Source: Litsea cubeba (lineage: Eukaryota; Streptophyta; Magnoliopsida; Laurales; Lauraceae). From it: a stretch of DNA of 64,000 nucleotides. The stretch's first letter is position 1, and every line of letters begins with the position of its first letter. The position numbers and the translations under genes are program-made. Below are positions 40,646 to 52,000 of the stretch, piece after piece. The stretch spans positions 34,054,881-34,118,880 of the forward strand of contig CM022944.1 in NCBI GenBank assembly GCA_012931725.1, read 5' to 3'. Below the pieces are notes generated by a model. The model was not told where the DNA came from, ran no database searches, and saw only the letters and a list, made by a program, of their open reading frames with translations.

Positions 40646-42910
40646 TTAAGATCTACCGCCGAAACCTGCACATGTAACAAAAGTATATGAGGCCATATGC
40701 AATATAGTTAAGCACAACATATAGTAAATTGGGGGCATTCTTACGCTTAAATTCACAGTCTTTTGGGTGATGATCTCGTCTGATCCCAAAGAATGTGTTA
40801 TAATGTCTCCATGATCGACCACCGACGTACCCTGCACATGCACGAAGTTGATTTCAATTAGATTGTGAATAATTGAATGTTGTGTTTATTTGATTTCAAA
40901 AATAAAATTCTTAGACTAACCTTATTTGTCATCTTTTTGCTTCTTTTTCGACACTTCTTAATAATTGTCTCAACCTTAGATTGTCTTCTTTTTTCTGGGG
41001 GGTCGGCCCTTATGGCGGTGTTTAATTGGATCTGCAACTCAGTTATTGTTCTCTTGCCAAGAAAGATTGTCATCATGACATGAAGTAGAGGCTTTATGTA
41101 CACCTATAGACATAGGTTGATTGCTCATAGCACACTCTTTGGAAACATCTAGTTCAGCTTCCACTTCTAGCAACGATGACATTACCATCTGACTCCTTTC
41201 ATCGGAATCCATGGCCTTATCACTGACCCGATTGAAAATAGTCAACATTTTGTCGTAATGACACCTTTCGGGCTTCCTTTCCCAATTATCATACTTGATC
41301 TTGATTTTTGTGTGGCTTCTTCTCACGTTTTTACTCCACCTTTCTAAAATGTATTTTCCCGAGATTTGAAAAACCTTCTTCTTCAAATAAACAACGATGA
41401 TATGCTTGTAGAGAATACCTTTAAACTCAAACAACCAGCAAGTACAATTAGCTTCTCTTGATATCTCATTAAAATGAACATGGAAAGTAAAAGGTCTGAT
41501 ATTGTCTTCTCCTACTATCACATCTTCATCCACATCAAATTCTGAAAACTCATCTCCTACTTGAACCGAGGACATATTGCAACGTATCTTACCGGCTATT
41601 TCATTCTGAAACTCCTTAAATTTAGCAATAGTATACGTTGCCTGAAATTGCCTCTCAAACTTGTAAAGGGTCACACGTGGAATGTATACATTGAAACAAT
41701 GGGCATCTTCCTCAGCTTCTAACTGCACCTTCTTAGACAAAGCATTATCATATTGCTCAACAAACTGCTTCAAGGTGGTCTTAGAATTGATGTAGCCATA
41801 AAAAAAAGGCATGCATGCTCTCACTACGCTGAGTTGTTGACATCCCTGCCCAAAAAATATCCTTCACAAATGCTGGCACCCATCGGTACCTCTCATGATA
41901 CAATCCTGCTAGCCAATCCATTAGGAGGACACCCGGACATGCAATCAAGCAAAGACTTAAACAACCATACAAATGTATCTGTGTCCTCTCGTGATATCAA
42001 TCCACATCCTAAGAGTACCGACTGTCCATGGTGATTCACACCCACAAAAGGAGCAAAAGGCATGTCATATTTGTGTTAGCAAATAAGTGGTGTCAAACGT
42101 GACCACATCACCAAATTCAACAAATGTTGCTCTACTTCTCGTGTCAGCCCAAAAGATGTTCCTTACTCGATGCTCTATATCAAGATCCATGACATAATAA
42201 AAGGATTCGTTGTCTTGCTGCATTTTTTTGAAATAGCTTAGGATTGCCTCAGCATCCCCTTCATTGAGTTCTAAGCGTATGAGTTTATCCATGTAATTTC
42301 GTGCATCCTTTGCTAACCATGTTAGATTCTCATGACCCCCTGCCTCTACCACACATGAGCAAACAGTCTTGTTCAATCTAATGCCAGCTTTGTCATTCAA
42401 TTCAAGCTGCCTCTTCACATATGGTGGGATTACCCGATTACTCTTGTGATATCGAGCTTTGTTTGGACTCATATCATGGTTATGCTCAAGCACAAATGAG
42501 TTTAGAAGCCACTTCCCTTCATCTTGCAAAGAAAGATTCAACGCTGCTTTGCAATTTGTTCTTGATTATGGACGGGGTTTAATTGGGTTACTTGCACTTT
42601 TCTTTGGCTTCCTACCCTTTGTGCAAGCAATAGTTACAAACCTCTTCTTTCCATCCGATCCTTTTTTTTTGGAAGTTTTTTGGGAGACAGCAAGCCTGAT
42701 TCGCCTGGCATATCTTGCATAATATTCATGTACTTCTTCAATTGAACCAAATATCATTCCCCTATGAGGTTCAATTACTACCTCTTCTAAGTTTTCGCCT
42801 TCCTCCAAGAGCTTCTCCATCTCAATATTTTCTAATTCCTGCCCATCTATCCCCATTTCAATTTCATTGTCGCCTCCATCAAATTCACTCATCAATTCAT
42901 CTTCTTCCAT
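40646..42910 (-). pseudogene. FAR1-RELATED SEQUENCE (FRS)-type, MULE-derived protein
   Basis: Starts MEEDELMSEFDGGDNE at 42910 behind a TTTTCAG acceptor. A FAR1 DNA-binding domain follows (EVHEYYARYARRIRLAVSQK, FVLEHNHDMSP), then a MULE transposase-like domain (FGDVVTFDTTYL, YDMPFAPFVGVNHHGQSVLL, FWAGMSTTQRSESMHAFF), then a SWIM finger remnant (CTCWLFEFKGILYKH, with Cys replaced by Tyr), a DPIKHRHKGRPP tail and short final exons ending FGGRS. FRS proteins are plant transcription factors derived from Mutator transposases; similar proteins also occur in real elements. Breaks: TAA between the FAR1 halves near 42558, a two-base loss near 42080, an internal deletion near 41920 and a shift in an A run near 41800. 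Confidence 0.8.
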
Positions 42911-43186
42911 GCTTCTGAAAACAAATAAAGCATTCAGGATTGTTATAGTCATTGCATTGGATAAGCACACAAATAGCTCAAGTTTTATAGTCATAAATGT
43001 ATCCATTGTTATAGTGGATTTGTCTTAGTTGAAATGAGTTTAGTGGATTTCATGAAATACCCATCTCTGTTTCTTCTAGAAAAGAAACTGGGGGAAGGAG
43101 TATGTGCCTGTCTAACCACAAACAAACAATTCTGGGATCCCTCCTTTCTAGAAGTAGAAGGTTGTTGGTTCCTTTGGGGTCAATTG

Positions 43187-43874
43187 AGCTTTCAGCTCTT
43201 TGCCAGCCTTTCTTCTCTATTATCATGTTGCTCTCTCTCTCACCTGACACCGTTGACAGTCCACATGGTTGTGTGGACACATAATCTAGACCGTTTATCT
43301 GATGGGTCCTACTGTGAAATGGCCCTCAAACAGAAGGCAAAAAAGGCCTTCAGATAGACTTCTGATCATCCTTTTATTTTGCAACTATGTAGGTCCCATT
43401 AATGGATAAGATGGCCCACTCATGAATCATGCTAGATATGGGGTATTTGATATTTCATCTCCCAATATTGCTAGTGGACCAAGGTTCAGAGATCACATGG
43501 ATCTTATAATCTGACCATTTGATTGGTTTCCAGGAGATGGACCATGACCACAAAAGGTGAAACAGTTCATATTCAACCAATCATGTTGATCCTTAAGTCG
43601 TGGCATGCCATGCCAATGGCCATTTTATGAACAATATAGATCATCTTAAAGAAAAATCATATAATCTCACATTTTAAAATTCTAATTGAAGTGTCCCCAT
43701 AACATCTGAGACTAGAGAAGCTGCCTGGAAAATTATAATATTATACAATATAATATTATAATTTTCCAGGCAGCTTCCCTAGTCTCACAAGTTATGGGGA
43801 CACTGATAACAGAGAAGAGAGAGAGAGAGAGCCACATGATAACAGAGAAGAAAGGCTGGCAAAGAGCTGAAAGC
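43187..43874. repeat. ~690-bp inverted-end segment, MITE-like
   Basis: Ends match in reverse: AGCTTTCAGCTCTTTGCCAG (43187) against CTGGCAAAGAGCTGAAAG (43854), together about 41 bp, also including CTTTCTTCTCT. The right end merges into the right arm of the large element. It carries the 115-bp hairpin at 43690-43804. No ORF of note. Confidence 0.55.
43690..43804. repeat. 115-bp near-perfect hairpin
   Basis: AGTGTCCCCATAAC... pairs with ...GTTATGGGGACACT, and GCTGCCTGGAAAATTATAAT pairs with its complement, around an AT-only centre near 43747. Arms are about 54 bp with few mismatches. Confidence 0.85.
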
Positions 43875-44135
43875 ATAAAGTCTCAAGCGTTATGCATTTA
43901 TATATATTGTTTTATTGTGCATTTGGATTTAAGCAAAATTGCAATTTGTTTTAAGCTTGCACATTGTTAGAGTGGACTTATATCTGTGTTGTTTGAAATT
44001 ACAGAGGACCCATCATAGTGGGAAAAGAAACTACAATTGATCACGAAAAAGGATAATCATATTTATTAAAAAAATAATAGGAAAAAAAGGTAAAGAACTC
44101 AAACACTGGTGAATGATCATCTGGGCAACATTTAG
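43874..44135 (-). repeat. right inverted arm, inner part
   Basis: Reverse complement of about 36130-36395 (CATAAAGTCTCAAGCGTTAT, AGTGGACTTATATCTG, AATGATCATCTGGGCAACAT). It is cut at the solo-LTR insertion. Confidence 0.85.
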
Positions 44136-46612
44136 TGTAAGGTCCGTGACCTTATTGGGTCAGTTGGGCCCAATATCAGGCCCTGGCCCATTTAATTTGC
44201 TATTATTTTAATTAATTGTATTTTAGATATTTAAATGGGTTTAGATCATGAGCGAGTTTCTTTTAGCATTAGAATAGTGTCTGCGAAGTTTCGTGCGATT
44301 CCGAGTTCGTTTGATCATAGCAGGGGGTAGTTTGCAATTTAAGGAAAATTGAGTGTTTTTTAGAAATATTCCAAACGCCGTGATTTTTGGGTTTGTTGGA
44401 AATATTTTTTCGCGCTGATCATTTTTTTTTCTTGACTCGCCGCGATCCGACGATCATAAACCCTTCAAGTGGTCCATTCTTCACCGGACCCACTAAAATG
44501 GGCAAATTAGTCTTTTCCTCTCTCTCTCTCTCCTTCTTAAACAAGTCTAACCCTAATTTCGTTCATTACCTCTGCAACTGAACGAGAGCAGCAGCCCCTT
44601 TCTTCTTCCTCTTCCTTTCTCAAGCCAAAACTTTACCGTAGAATATCCAACTTGAAGATCCGATCCGCTAGACTTCTTCCTCTCGATCTTCTCTTTCTTC
44701 CGGTATCAATCTGGTAAGATTTCCAGTAACTTCTTCTTTTCAATCATCTTCCTTTTGGTTTAGATTATGTTCAATCTTGATCTTTTTCCTTTCTTTCTTC
44801 TCCTTTGCGTTCTGGGTTGTGTTTGTTCAGGGTTAGATTGTGGATTTGAGGGTAGAAAGGCTTCACCTCGAATTTTACCCAATTTCAATCTTCTTCTTGG
44901 TTGAGGCAAGTAGATCTGCATTGCATTTTAAACATATATGTTTGTTTTCATTTGATTATTTATGATTCTGATAGATTTCCCCTCTAATTCCAAGCATGTT
45001 TTGATATTGATTTGGGGATTCATATGCTAGGTTAGGTTTTTGGGGATTTGGGTTGATAATTTATAAATTGGAAAATAAACTGTTAACCTAGGATTGGGCC
45101 CTAGATGTTGGAACCCATGAACCTACTCTCACTTGACCTAGGGATTGAAATCGAAATACGTGGCTTTGGTTTGAATTCGATGGGTTGTCTAGGTATTCGT
45201 GTATTACATATGGTATAATCGAATATATATGGAACTGAACCAACATATACTTAACATGATTGTACACCAAGGGATTTCCCTAAAAGTATCGTTGATCCAA
45301 TTTCCACATGTACTCTGTTAGGACATATGGGGTACAGGGATGACACCACTTGCCTAGGATTGGATTGTAATATCTCCTTGACTTGTGACTTATATCCGTT
45401 GATAACATTTCTTGTACACTCTCTTGGCATAAAACACTTAACTAATTATGAAACATAATCCTTGTAGAATTTAGGACTTGGACCTGACTTAGAGTGTACC
45501 TTAGGAACCTGTGTCTTGTATTGATAAACATGACTGGCTAGTAATGAAAGGGGATTATCACGTGGTTTACTTGTTTTGTATTGTCTTGAATAAGATAATC
45601 ACTAGTCATGTACATGGAACTAGCCAGACTTGCTTGTCTGTTTGTCCTTGTGTCAAAACCACTTTAATTGTTTACATATCATGGCCATCTGCAATTTGAG
45701 GTTTTATCGATGGGCCGGTTACTCGGTCGTCGGGGTGGGCAGTCGGCGTTGGACGGCGTCCATGGCGTACAATAGCTGGGAGCAGGCTTGGACCGTGCTG
45801 CTATTCCCAGGACCGAGAGCTTGGATCCTACTGGAGCCGGACTTTGGTATCAGTAGTCCGGATTGGATTGTTACTGGTACCCCGGGAGGTGGCGTGGACA
45901 TCGTCGGAGTCTCCCTCTTGTTCTTGTCTTGCATTGCGTGGATAATGGTTATTGTTAGATGATTGCCAGGATTCCTTTTATTGTTCCTGTTGTTTATTAT
46001 TCTCGCTTATTGCCTAGCTTCGCTACATTGTATTCATATGATCATGTACTTGTCGTTATTCTACTTTTGATGCATGTTATGTTTATTATGTTTGCTTATC
46101 TATTGCTCAACATGTCATTGACTCTGTTTCTTGGTGTGCAGACACATCGGTGACTTTTAATACTACGAGGAGCAGGCCGGTGAGGAGATCCAAGAGGATC
46201 TCCAACCAGCAGAGGAGGCACGAGAGTGGCGTGCCGATGACGTAGAGTAGCGTCATCACATCCGGCACGAGAGAGATACATTTGGGATCCACTAGATTAT
46301 ATTCTTTTATTTATTCTCTCATTGGACCTTTACATTATTGACTTCTGTTCTTTTATTGACCTTGTTTATTGGGATGGCCAATGTAATAAATTAACTTATC
46401 TATTTAGTTTTGTTCATTTACTCTTGCAACTTTAATGTTTAATGAGAAGTATTATTCACTGATGATATTCATAAATGTCTTGAGGCTTTAAAAATATTAT
46501 ATCCTCACCGTGGACTTACGATCCGTGGGCTCAAAGGATTAAATTTTTAATTAGTCCTAAAATTCACCCTCCGAATCTGGTTATTCTTTAATCAGGTTCG
46601 GGGGACGTGACA
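44136..46612. mobile_element. 2.48-kb solo LTR inserted in the right arm
   Basis: Begins TGTAAGGTCCGTGACC and ends TTCGGGGGACGTGACA (TG...CA). It is flanked by TTTAG (44131-44135) and TTCAG (46613-46617), a 5-bp target duplication with one change. The intact left arm shows the unfilled site GCAACATTCAGG. No internal gag-pol is present, so it is a solo LTR, or a non-coding element with LTR-like ends. The interior includes a CT-rich leader-like part with an AACCCTAA box (44520-44570) and splice-like sites. No ORF is convincing. Confidence 0.75.
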
Positions 46613-47638
46613 TTCAGGTAGGCCAATGGGTCCACCTTTGATCACATACCTCCCTCACACCATGAATTGCCAGCATAACTGATTTTTCACTCATCCAAAT
46701 TCCATTAGCCACTGGATTTGAGGTCCAATTTCTTCACCACTAACTTTAGGAGGAGCCATGTCTCCATGACTTCTATCTTAGATTCTTTGGATCTAAAACC
46801 CCTGCCCCGCCGCCACCACCAAGTGGGCCCCACAGGGCTCTCACTCATAAAACCCATGGGCAACCTAGCCGAGATCATGAGTCCCCAAATGCCAATTTGT
46901 TTTAAGCTTGCACATTGTTAGAGTGGACTTATATCTGTGCTGTTTGAAACTACAGAGGACCCATCATAGCAGGTCATCCAAAGCTAAAAAATGTAGGAAA
47001 AAAAACCAAAAGGAGTTAGAGGGTTCCTGCTGCGATGGGGTTACCTTTCTGCAGGGGGACGCAACTGCGATGGGGAGGGACGCTGCTGCGATGAGGGAGG
47101 AAGGGAGGAGTTGCGATGGTAAGAGGGAGACAGTTCGATGCTACTGGTGGAGGTGGAGCCGTGGGTCTGGACGCGCAGTGACGAGGAGGGAGGAGAATCG
47201 CGATTGAGAGAGAGGAAGAGAGCTGTCGTGCACGAGATTGAGAGAGAGGAAGAGATGAGGGACGTTCAGACCTCTGAGATTTGCAGCGCCTTGCGATTGA
47301 GAGAGAGAGAAAGAGAGCTGTTGCGCACGAGATTGAGAGAGAGGATGAGATGAGAACGAGATTGAGAGGAAGAGATGAGCTCCCGTTCAGCCCTTCTCAG
47401 ATTTGCAGAGAGGAAGAGATGAGCTCTACGTTCTTCCTCTTTCTCCAAAAATTTCAGGCGGGCTATCCAAATGGTGGGTGGGCTCTAGCTTTCTTTCTTT
47501 AAACGTGAGGTCCAGCTGGACCTCCAGCTAGCTCGGATTGGGCTCCCATTCGGGCTCCAGAATCAGGCTCCATAGACTTTTTGGTAGACTTTTTGTGATT
47601 GAAAAGCCTTAAAACTAAAGAAAAAGCTACATGCACCG
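46613..47638 (-). repeat. right inverted arm, outer part
   Basis: Reverse complement of 35146-36130: AGGTAGGCCAATGGGTCC, GATCATAC-like and GGGCCCCACAGGGCTCTCAC, the GA-rich stretch, GGTCCAGCTGGACCTCCAGC and CTACATGCACC at the outer end. About 40 bp between AGACTTTTTG and CTACATGCACC have no partner on the left. Confidence 0.85.
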
Positions 47639-48144
47639 ATGGGGAGCAACGCCTCCCATGGGGAGCCGGGCCAAGCATGGCTGTAAAACTAAAATCCCAT
47701 TTTTTAACCTGAGTTGGCTGACATCAGGTCACACCCAACCCAAGTTATGTTAGGGCATTAAAAAGGAGGCCTGCCGTCTCTCCTCCCATCTTCTCCTCTC
47801 GGCCCCACCGAGAAACCACAGCCCCCCCTTTCCCCTTCCCTCACTCAACATGTCATCGTCGAGTCATTTTTCTCCTCAGTATAAGTCTGATGGGTTTTGA
47901 TGTTACAAATCGGGTTTTGGAACATATATTCCGTATTTCTTTTCTTTACTATTTCTTACACTGATATATATCTACTGTTGTTGCGGATCCACAAGTAAAA
48001 GTTTCGAAAGTTTTTATATGTAACGTTTTTCTTCTCCAAAACTCCCATTGGATAACTAGTGGGGCTCATCTTCAGAAAATCTAAACTGATGGTTTATTCC
48101 TTACACCCCATTCTTGTTGACAGTGTCTAAATTACTAAAACCAA
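47639..48144. other. spacer with the inverted partner of 23045-23640
   Basis: Holds CGGCTCCCC, GAGTTGGCTGAC and, at 47930-48035, TCTACTGTTGTTGCGGATCC and the following block shared with 23.05-23.16 kb in opposite orientation. No gene called. Confidence 0.45.
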
Positions 48145-48214
48145 TTTCAGTGACCAACCATTAGATTGAGCAGTAGGTTTTACAAATGATCGCTCCAAAA
48201 AAGGAACGAGAAAA
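48145..48214. repeat. first part of tandem unit split by the copia insertion
   Basis: TTCAGTGACCAACCATTAGA through GGAACGAGAAAA. The unit continues at 54494 and is repeated uninterrupted at 54711-54988. Confidence 0.8.
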
Positions 48215-48966
48215 TGTTAGGACAATGGACCACTACAGACTCCACATTGATATGATATTGTCCACTTTGGGCTTAAGCCCTCATGGATTTGCTCTTGGGT
48301 TCTACCCAAAAGGCCTCATACCAATGGAGTACTTAGTCCAACTTATATGCCCATGATCTTTCCCAATTCTAGCCGATGTGGGACTTTGGTTGCACATCCC
48401 CAACAATCCTCCCCTCAAACAAAGGACCATATCTCTTTGGATATTTTTACCGGGCCTCCCCTCAAACGATCATCCATCCGTCCGCTCCATCAAGAAGAGC
48501 TAACTCGAGAGCTTCACCACGGATCCACCAATCGTGAGTACTGCGCTTTTCCTGCGCATCACTAGGCCCACCACCTTTTGTTTGGCAATCTAAGGATTCT
48601 CCGGGCTAAGTCTGGGCCTGGGTTCTGATACCACTTGATACCACTTGTTGTACGCGTGTATGCGGAAACGTGAATCAGCTGATCGAACGAACAATTAAAC
48701 CACACAAGACAAACAATCACACACAAGAGAATTACGTGGTTCGGCAATCTTGCCTACGTCCACGGCAAAGAAAACTCGACTCTCCTTTAGGTTCACTCTT
48801 CTCTCTGCCTGTCTGTATCTCATGGGTTACACATTACATCATATATATAATGTTCTCTTTCTTATTCCCTAAGAAACCCTATCTTAGTCAATAAGAAAGT
48901 CCCGGTACAATTACCATAATACCCATGTCCATGAACCCAATTGGTCTGGACCTACTAAGCCCAACA
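48215..48966 (-). repeat. 3' LTR (752 bp), composite
   Basis: In minus orientation: LTR 'Y' (48966-48643), then a primer-site-like TGGTATCAGAACC (about 48637-48625), a ~200-nt non-coding stretch, a polypurine tract (TTTGAGGGGAGGAT near 48422-48409) and a small LTR 'X' (48408-48215, TGTTGGGGATGTG to CCTAACA). X with its PBS and PPT has the layout of a TRIM element. TATATATA near 48841 can serve as promoter. Confidence 0.7.
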
Positions 48967-48980
48967 ATCTCCCCCTCCAG
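48967..48980 (-). promoter_or_regulatory. polypurine tract of the copia element
   Basis: Minus strand CTGGAGGGGGAGAT directly before the TGTTGGGC start of the 3' LTR; primes plus-strand DNA synthesis. Confidence 0.85.
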
Positions 48981-49010
48981 ACCATGGGGAAGACGTGTCT
49001 GAACCCCTTA

Positions 49011-52000
49011 CTAGGAGTCCAGTCCTGCCAACTCTGAACACAGCTCCAGCTTTCCCTTAGACACGACCTTAGTCATCATGTCAGAGGGATTCTTGTCAGT
49101 GTGAATCTTTTCCAGCTTCATGAGATTCTTCTCGATGACCTCACGAATCCAATGATATCTCACATCAACGTGCTTTGTGCGGGCATGGTATGTAGCGTTC
49201 TTGCTAAGATCCATAGCACTCTGACTATCACAGTAGACTACATACTCTCCTTGCTTCAAATCCAGTTCTTTAAAGAAATTCCGCAACCAAATCATCTCCT
49301 TCCCTGCTTCATTAGCAGCTATGTATTCTGCTTCGGTTGTAGACAATGCTGTACACTTCTGCAACTTAGACTGCCAGGAAATAGCTCCCCCTGCAAAAGT
49401 AAATAAGTACCCAGAAGTAGACAACCGACGATCAAAATCGCCTGCAAAATCAGCATCTGTAAAGCCTTCAAGTACTGGTTTTAAGCCTCCGAAACACAAG
49501 CAAAAATCTGATGTACCTCTTAAATATTTGAAGATCCACTTCACTGCTTCCCAATGCTCTTTCCCAGGGTTAGAAAGAAATCTACTCACTACACCCACTG
49601 CATGAGCAATGTCTGGCCGTGTACACACCATGGCATACATAAGACTCCCAACTGCTGAGGAGTATGGAACAGACATCATCCGTTCCTTTTCTGCATCTGT
49701 AGTAGGACATGATCTTTTACTGAGCTTGAAGTGACTGGCTAAAGGCATGCTAACTGGCTTAGCATCTATCATGTTGAATCTCGCTAGCACCCGTTCAACA
49801 TATTTTTCCTGTGACAACCACAGCTTCTTGGCATTCCTGTCACGACGTATTTGCATTCCTAAAATTTGTCGTGCGGGACCCAAGTCTTTCATGTCAAAAG
49901 TCTTTGACATGTCCCTTTTCAATCTGCCAATCATCTCACTATCCTGTCCAACTATCAACATATCATCTACATATAAAAGAAGGATGATAAATTTGCCATT
50001 ACCAAATTTACGAACATAAACGCAGTGATCTGCAGCTGTCCTCCGGTACCCATGACTCACCATGAATGAATCAAACTTCTTGTACCATTGTCTCGGTGCT
50101 TGTTTCAGCCCGTAGAGACTCTTTTTCAACCTGCAAACCAGCTGTTCTTTTCCTTCTACCTCAAACCCCTCCGGCTGAGTCATGTAGATCTCTTCTTTCA
50201 GATCACCGTGAAGAAAAGTAGTCTTTACATCCATCTGTTCAAGTTCAAGGTCCATGCTGGCAACTAGACCCAAGATAACTCTGATAGAAGTCATCTTCAC
50301 AACTGGAGAGAAGATTTCATCGAAGTCAAGACCCTTCGTCTGCGCAAAGCCTTTAACCACTAGCCGTGCTTTGTGCTTTATCAGTTTTCCACTGTCATCT
50401 CTCTTCACCTTGAACACCCATTTGTTCTTCAGAACCTTCTTGCCTTTTGGGAGTTCCACCAGCTCATAAGTATTGTTCTTTTTCAAAGAACTCATCTCAT
50501 CCTGCATAGCCTTCATCCACTCATCTTTATCTTCATGAGTTTTTGCTTCTGGGTAGCTCTCTGGCTCCCCCTCATCAGTAAGCAAAAAATAATCTGATGC
50601 AGGATATCTTGTTGATGGTTGACGCTCTCGAGTAGACCTCCTAGGAGGTTCCGTGGTTTCTGACTGAGGAGACTGCTCCCCCTGCTCAACACCCTGTTCA
50701 TCTGGCAACTCCTGCGCCTCATCACGATCTAAATCGTTTTGTCCACCTTCTCCACCTATAGTCTGCACTGGAGAAGGAGTCGGTGTGAGATCAACCACTC
50801 CATCAACAACTTCTTTAGACTTTTCAGTCTTTTCAATATCTCCAAAGAATTGGTCTTCATGAAACACCACATCCCTACTTCTGATAATTTTTCTTTTCTC
50901 TGGATTCCATAACCTGTAGCCAAACTCGGCTCCACCATAGCCAAGAAAAATGCAACATACTGCCTTATCATCAAGCTTTGAACGCTGCTCCTTTGGTACA
51001 TGTGCAAAAGCCTTGCACCCAAATACCTTCAAATGAGAATAAGAAACATTTTTACCTGTCCATACTCTCTCCGGAAGATCAAAATCCAAAGGAACTGAGG
51101 GAGACATGTTAATCAGGTAAACGGCAGTCAGAATAGCTTCACCCCAAAATGGCTTGGGTAGCTGTGCCACTCTAATCATGCATCTCATCTTTTCAAGAAT
51201 AGTACGGTTCATTCTTTCGGCTACACCATTGTGCTGTGGAGTACCAGGAACTGTTCTTTCATGTCGAATACCATGCTTTGAGCAATAGCCTTTAAACTGG
51301 TTGGATGTGTACTCACCACCATTATCTGTGCGGAGACACTTCAAGAGCTTTCCTGTTTCTCTTTCAACCATGACATGAAACTGCAGAAATATCTGGAACA
51401 CTTGATCCTTCGATTTCAACGCATAAACCCAGACTTTCCTGGATGCATCATCAATAAATGTGACAAAAAGCTTATTGCCACCCAATGACTCCACCTCCAT
51501 GGGACTACAAACATCAGAATATACCAAATCCAATACATTAGATTTTATAGTTGATGTTTTAGAGAAAGAAACCCTATGTTGTTTACCAAACAAACAATAA
51601 TCACAAGGGTCAAGGGATGTACCTTTAGAGTATTGAATCAAATCTTTCTTTGCCAATAACTGCAGTCCTTTCTCACTCATATGTCCAAGTCTCTTGTGCC
51701 ACAGATTTGGAGAGGATCTGTCTTCAACAGCATTCAACACACCTTTGCATAGCTTCACATGTGTTTTGTACAGCGTATTACACGCCTTCCCTCTCGCAAA
51801 AATAAGAGACCCTTTAGTGAGTTTCCACCTGCCATTTCCGAAGTAACTTTCATAACCTGCACGGTCCAATGAAGTCCCGGAAATCAGATTTAACCGCAGA
51901 TCAGGAATATGTCGCACATCTTTCAGCGTCATTGTGCAACCAATATCGGTTTGAATGCAGACATCACCGATCCCAACAATATTTGAATAACTTGTGTTGC

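Larger units (their letters stand above)
35146..47638. mobile_element. large inverted-repeat element, probably Mutator-like, with FRS gene
   Basis: Two long inverted arms (35146-36395; and 43874-44135 joined to 46613-47638, interrupted by a solo LTR) enclose a FAR1/FRS-type transposase pseudogene reading inward from the right arm, a deleted second FRS copy reading inward from the left, an exon-like host fragment, a GRF-finger gene and a satellite-like array. Long inverted ends plus a MULE-related protein suggest a Mutator-like element that collected extra DNA. I could not find a matching 9-bp target duplication, so a segmental inverted duplication around an FRS gene is the alternative. Confidence 0.5.

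Noticed and set aside
45630..45962. 110-codon ORF inside the solo LTR
   Set aside because: No recognised motif; the surrounding element has LTR ends and no coding region.
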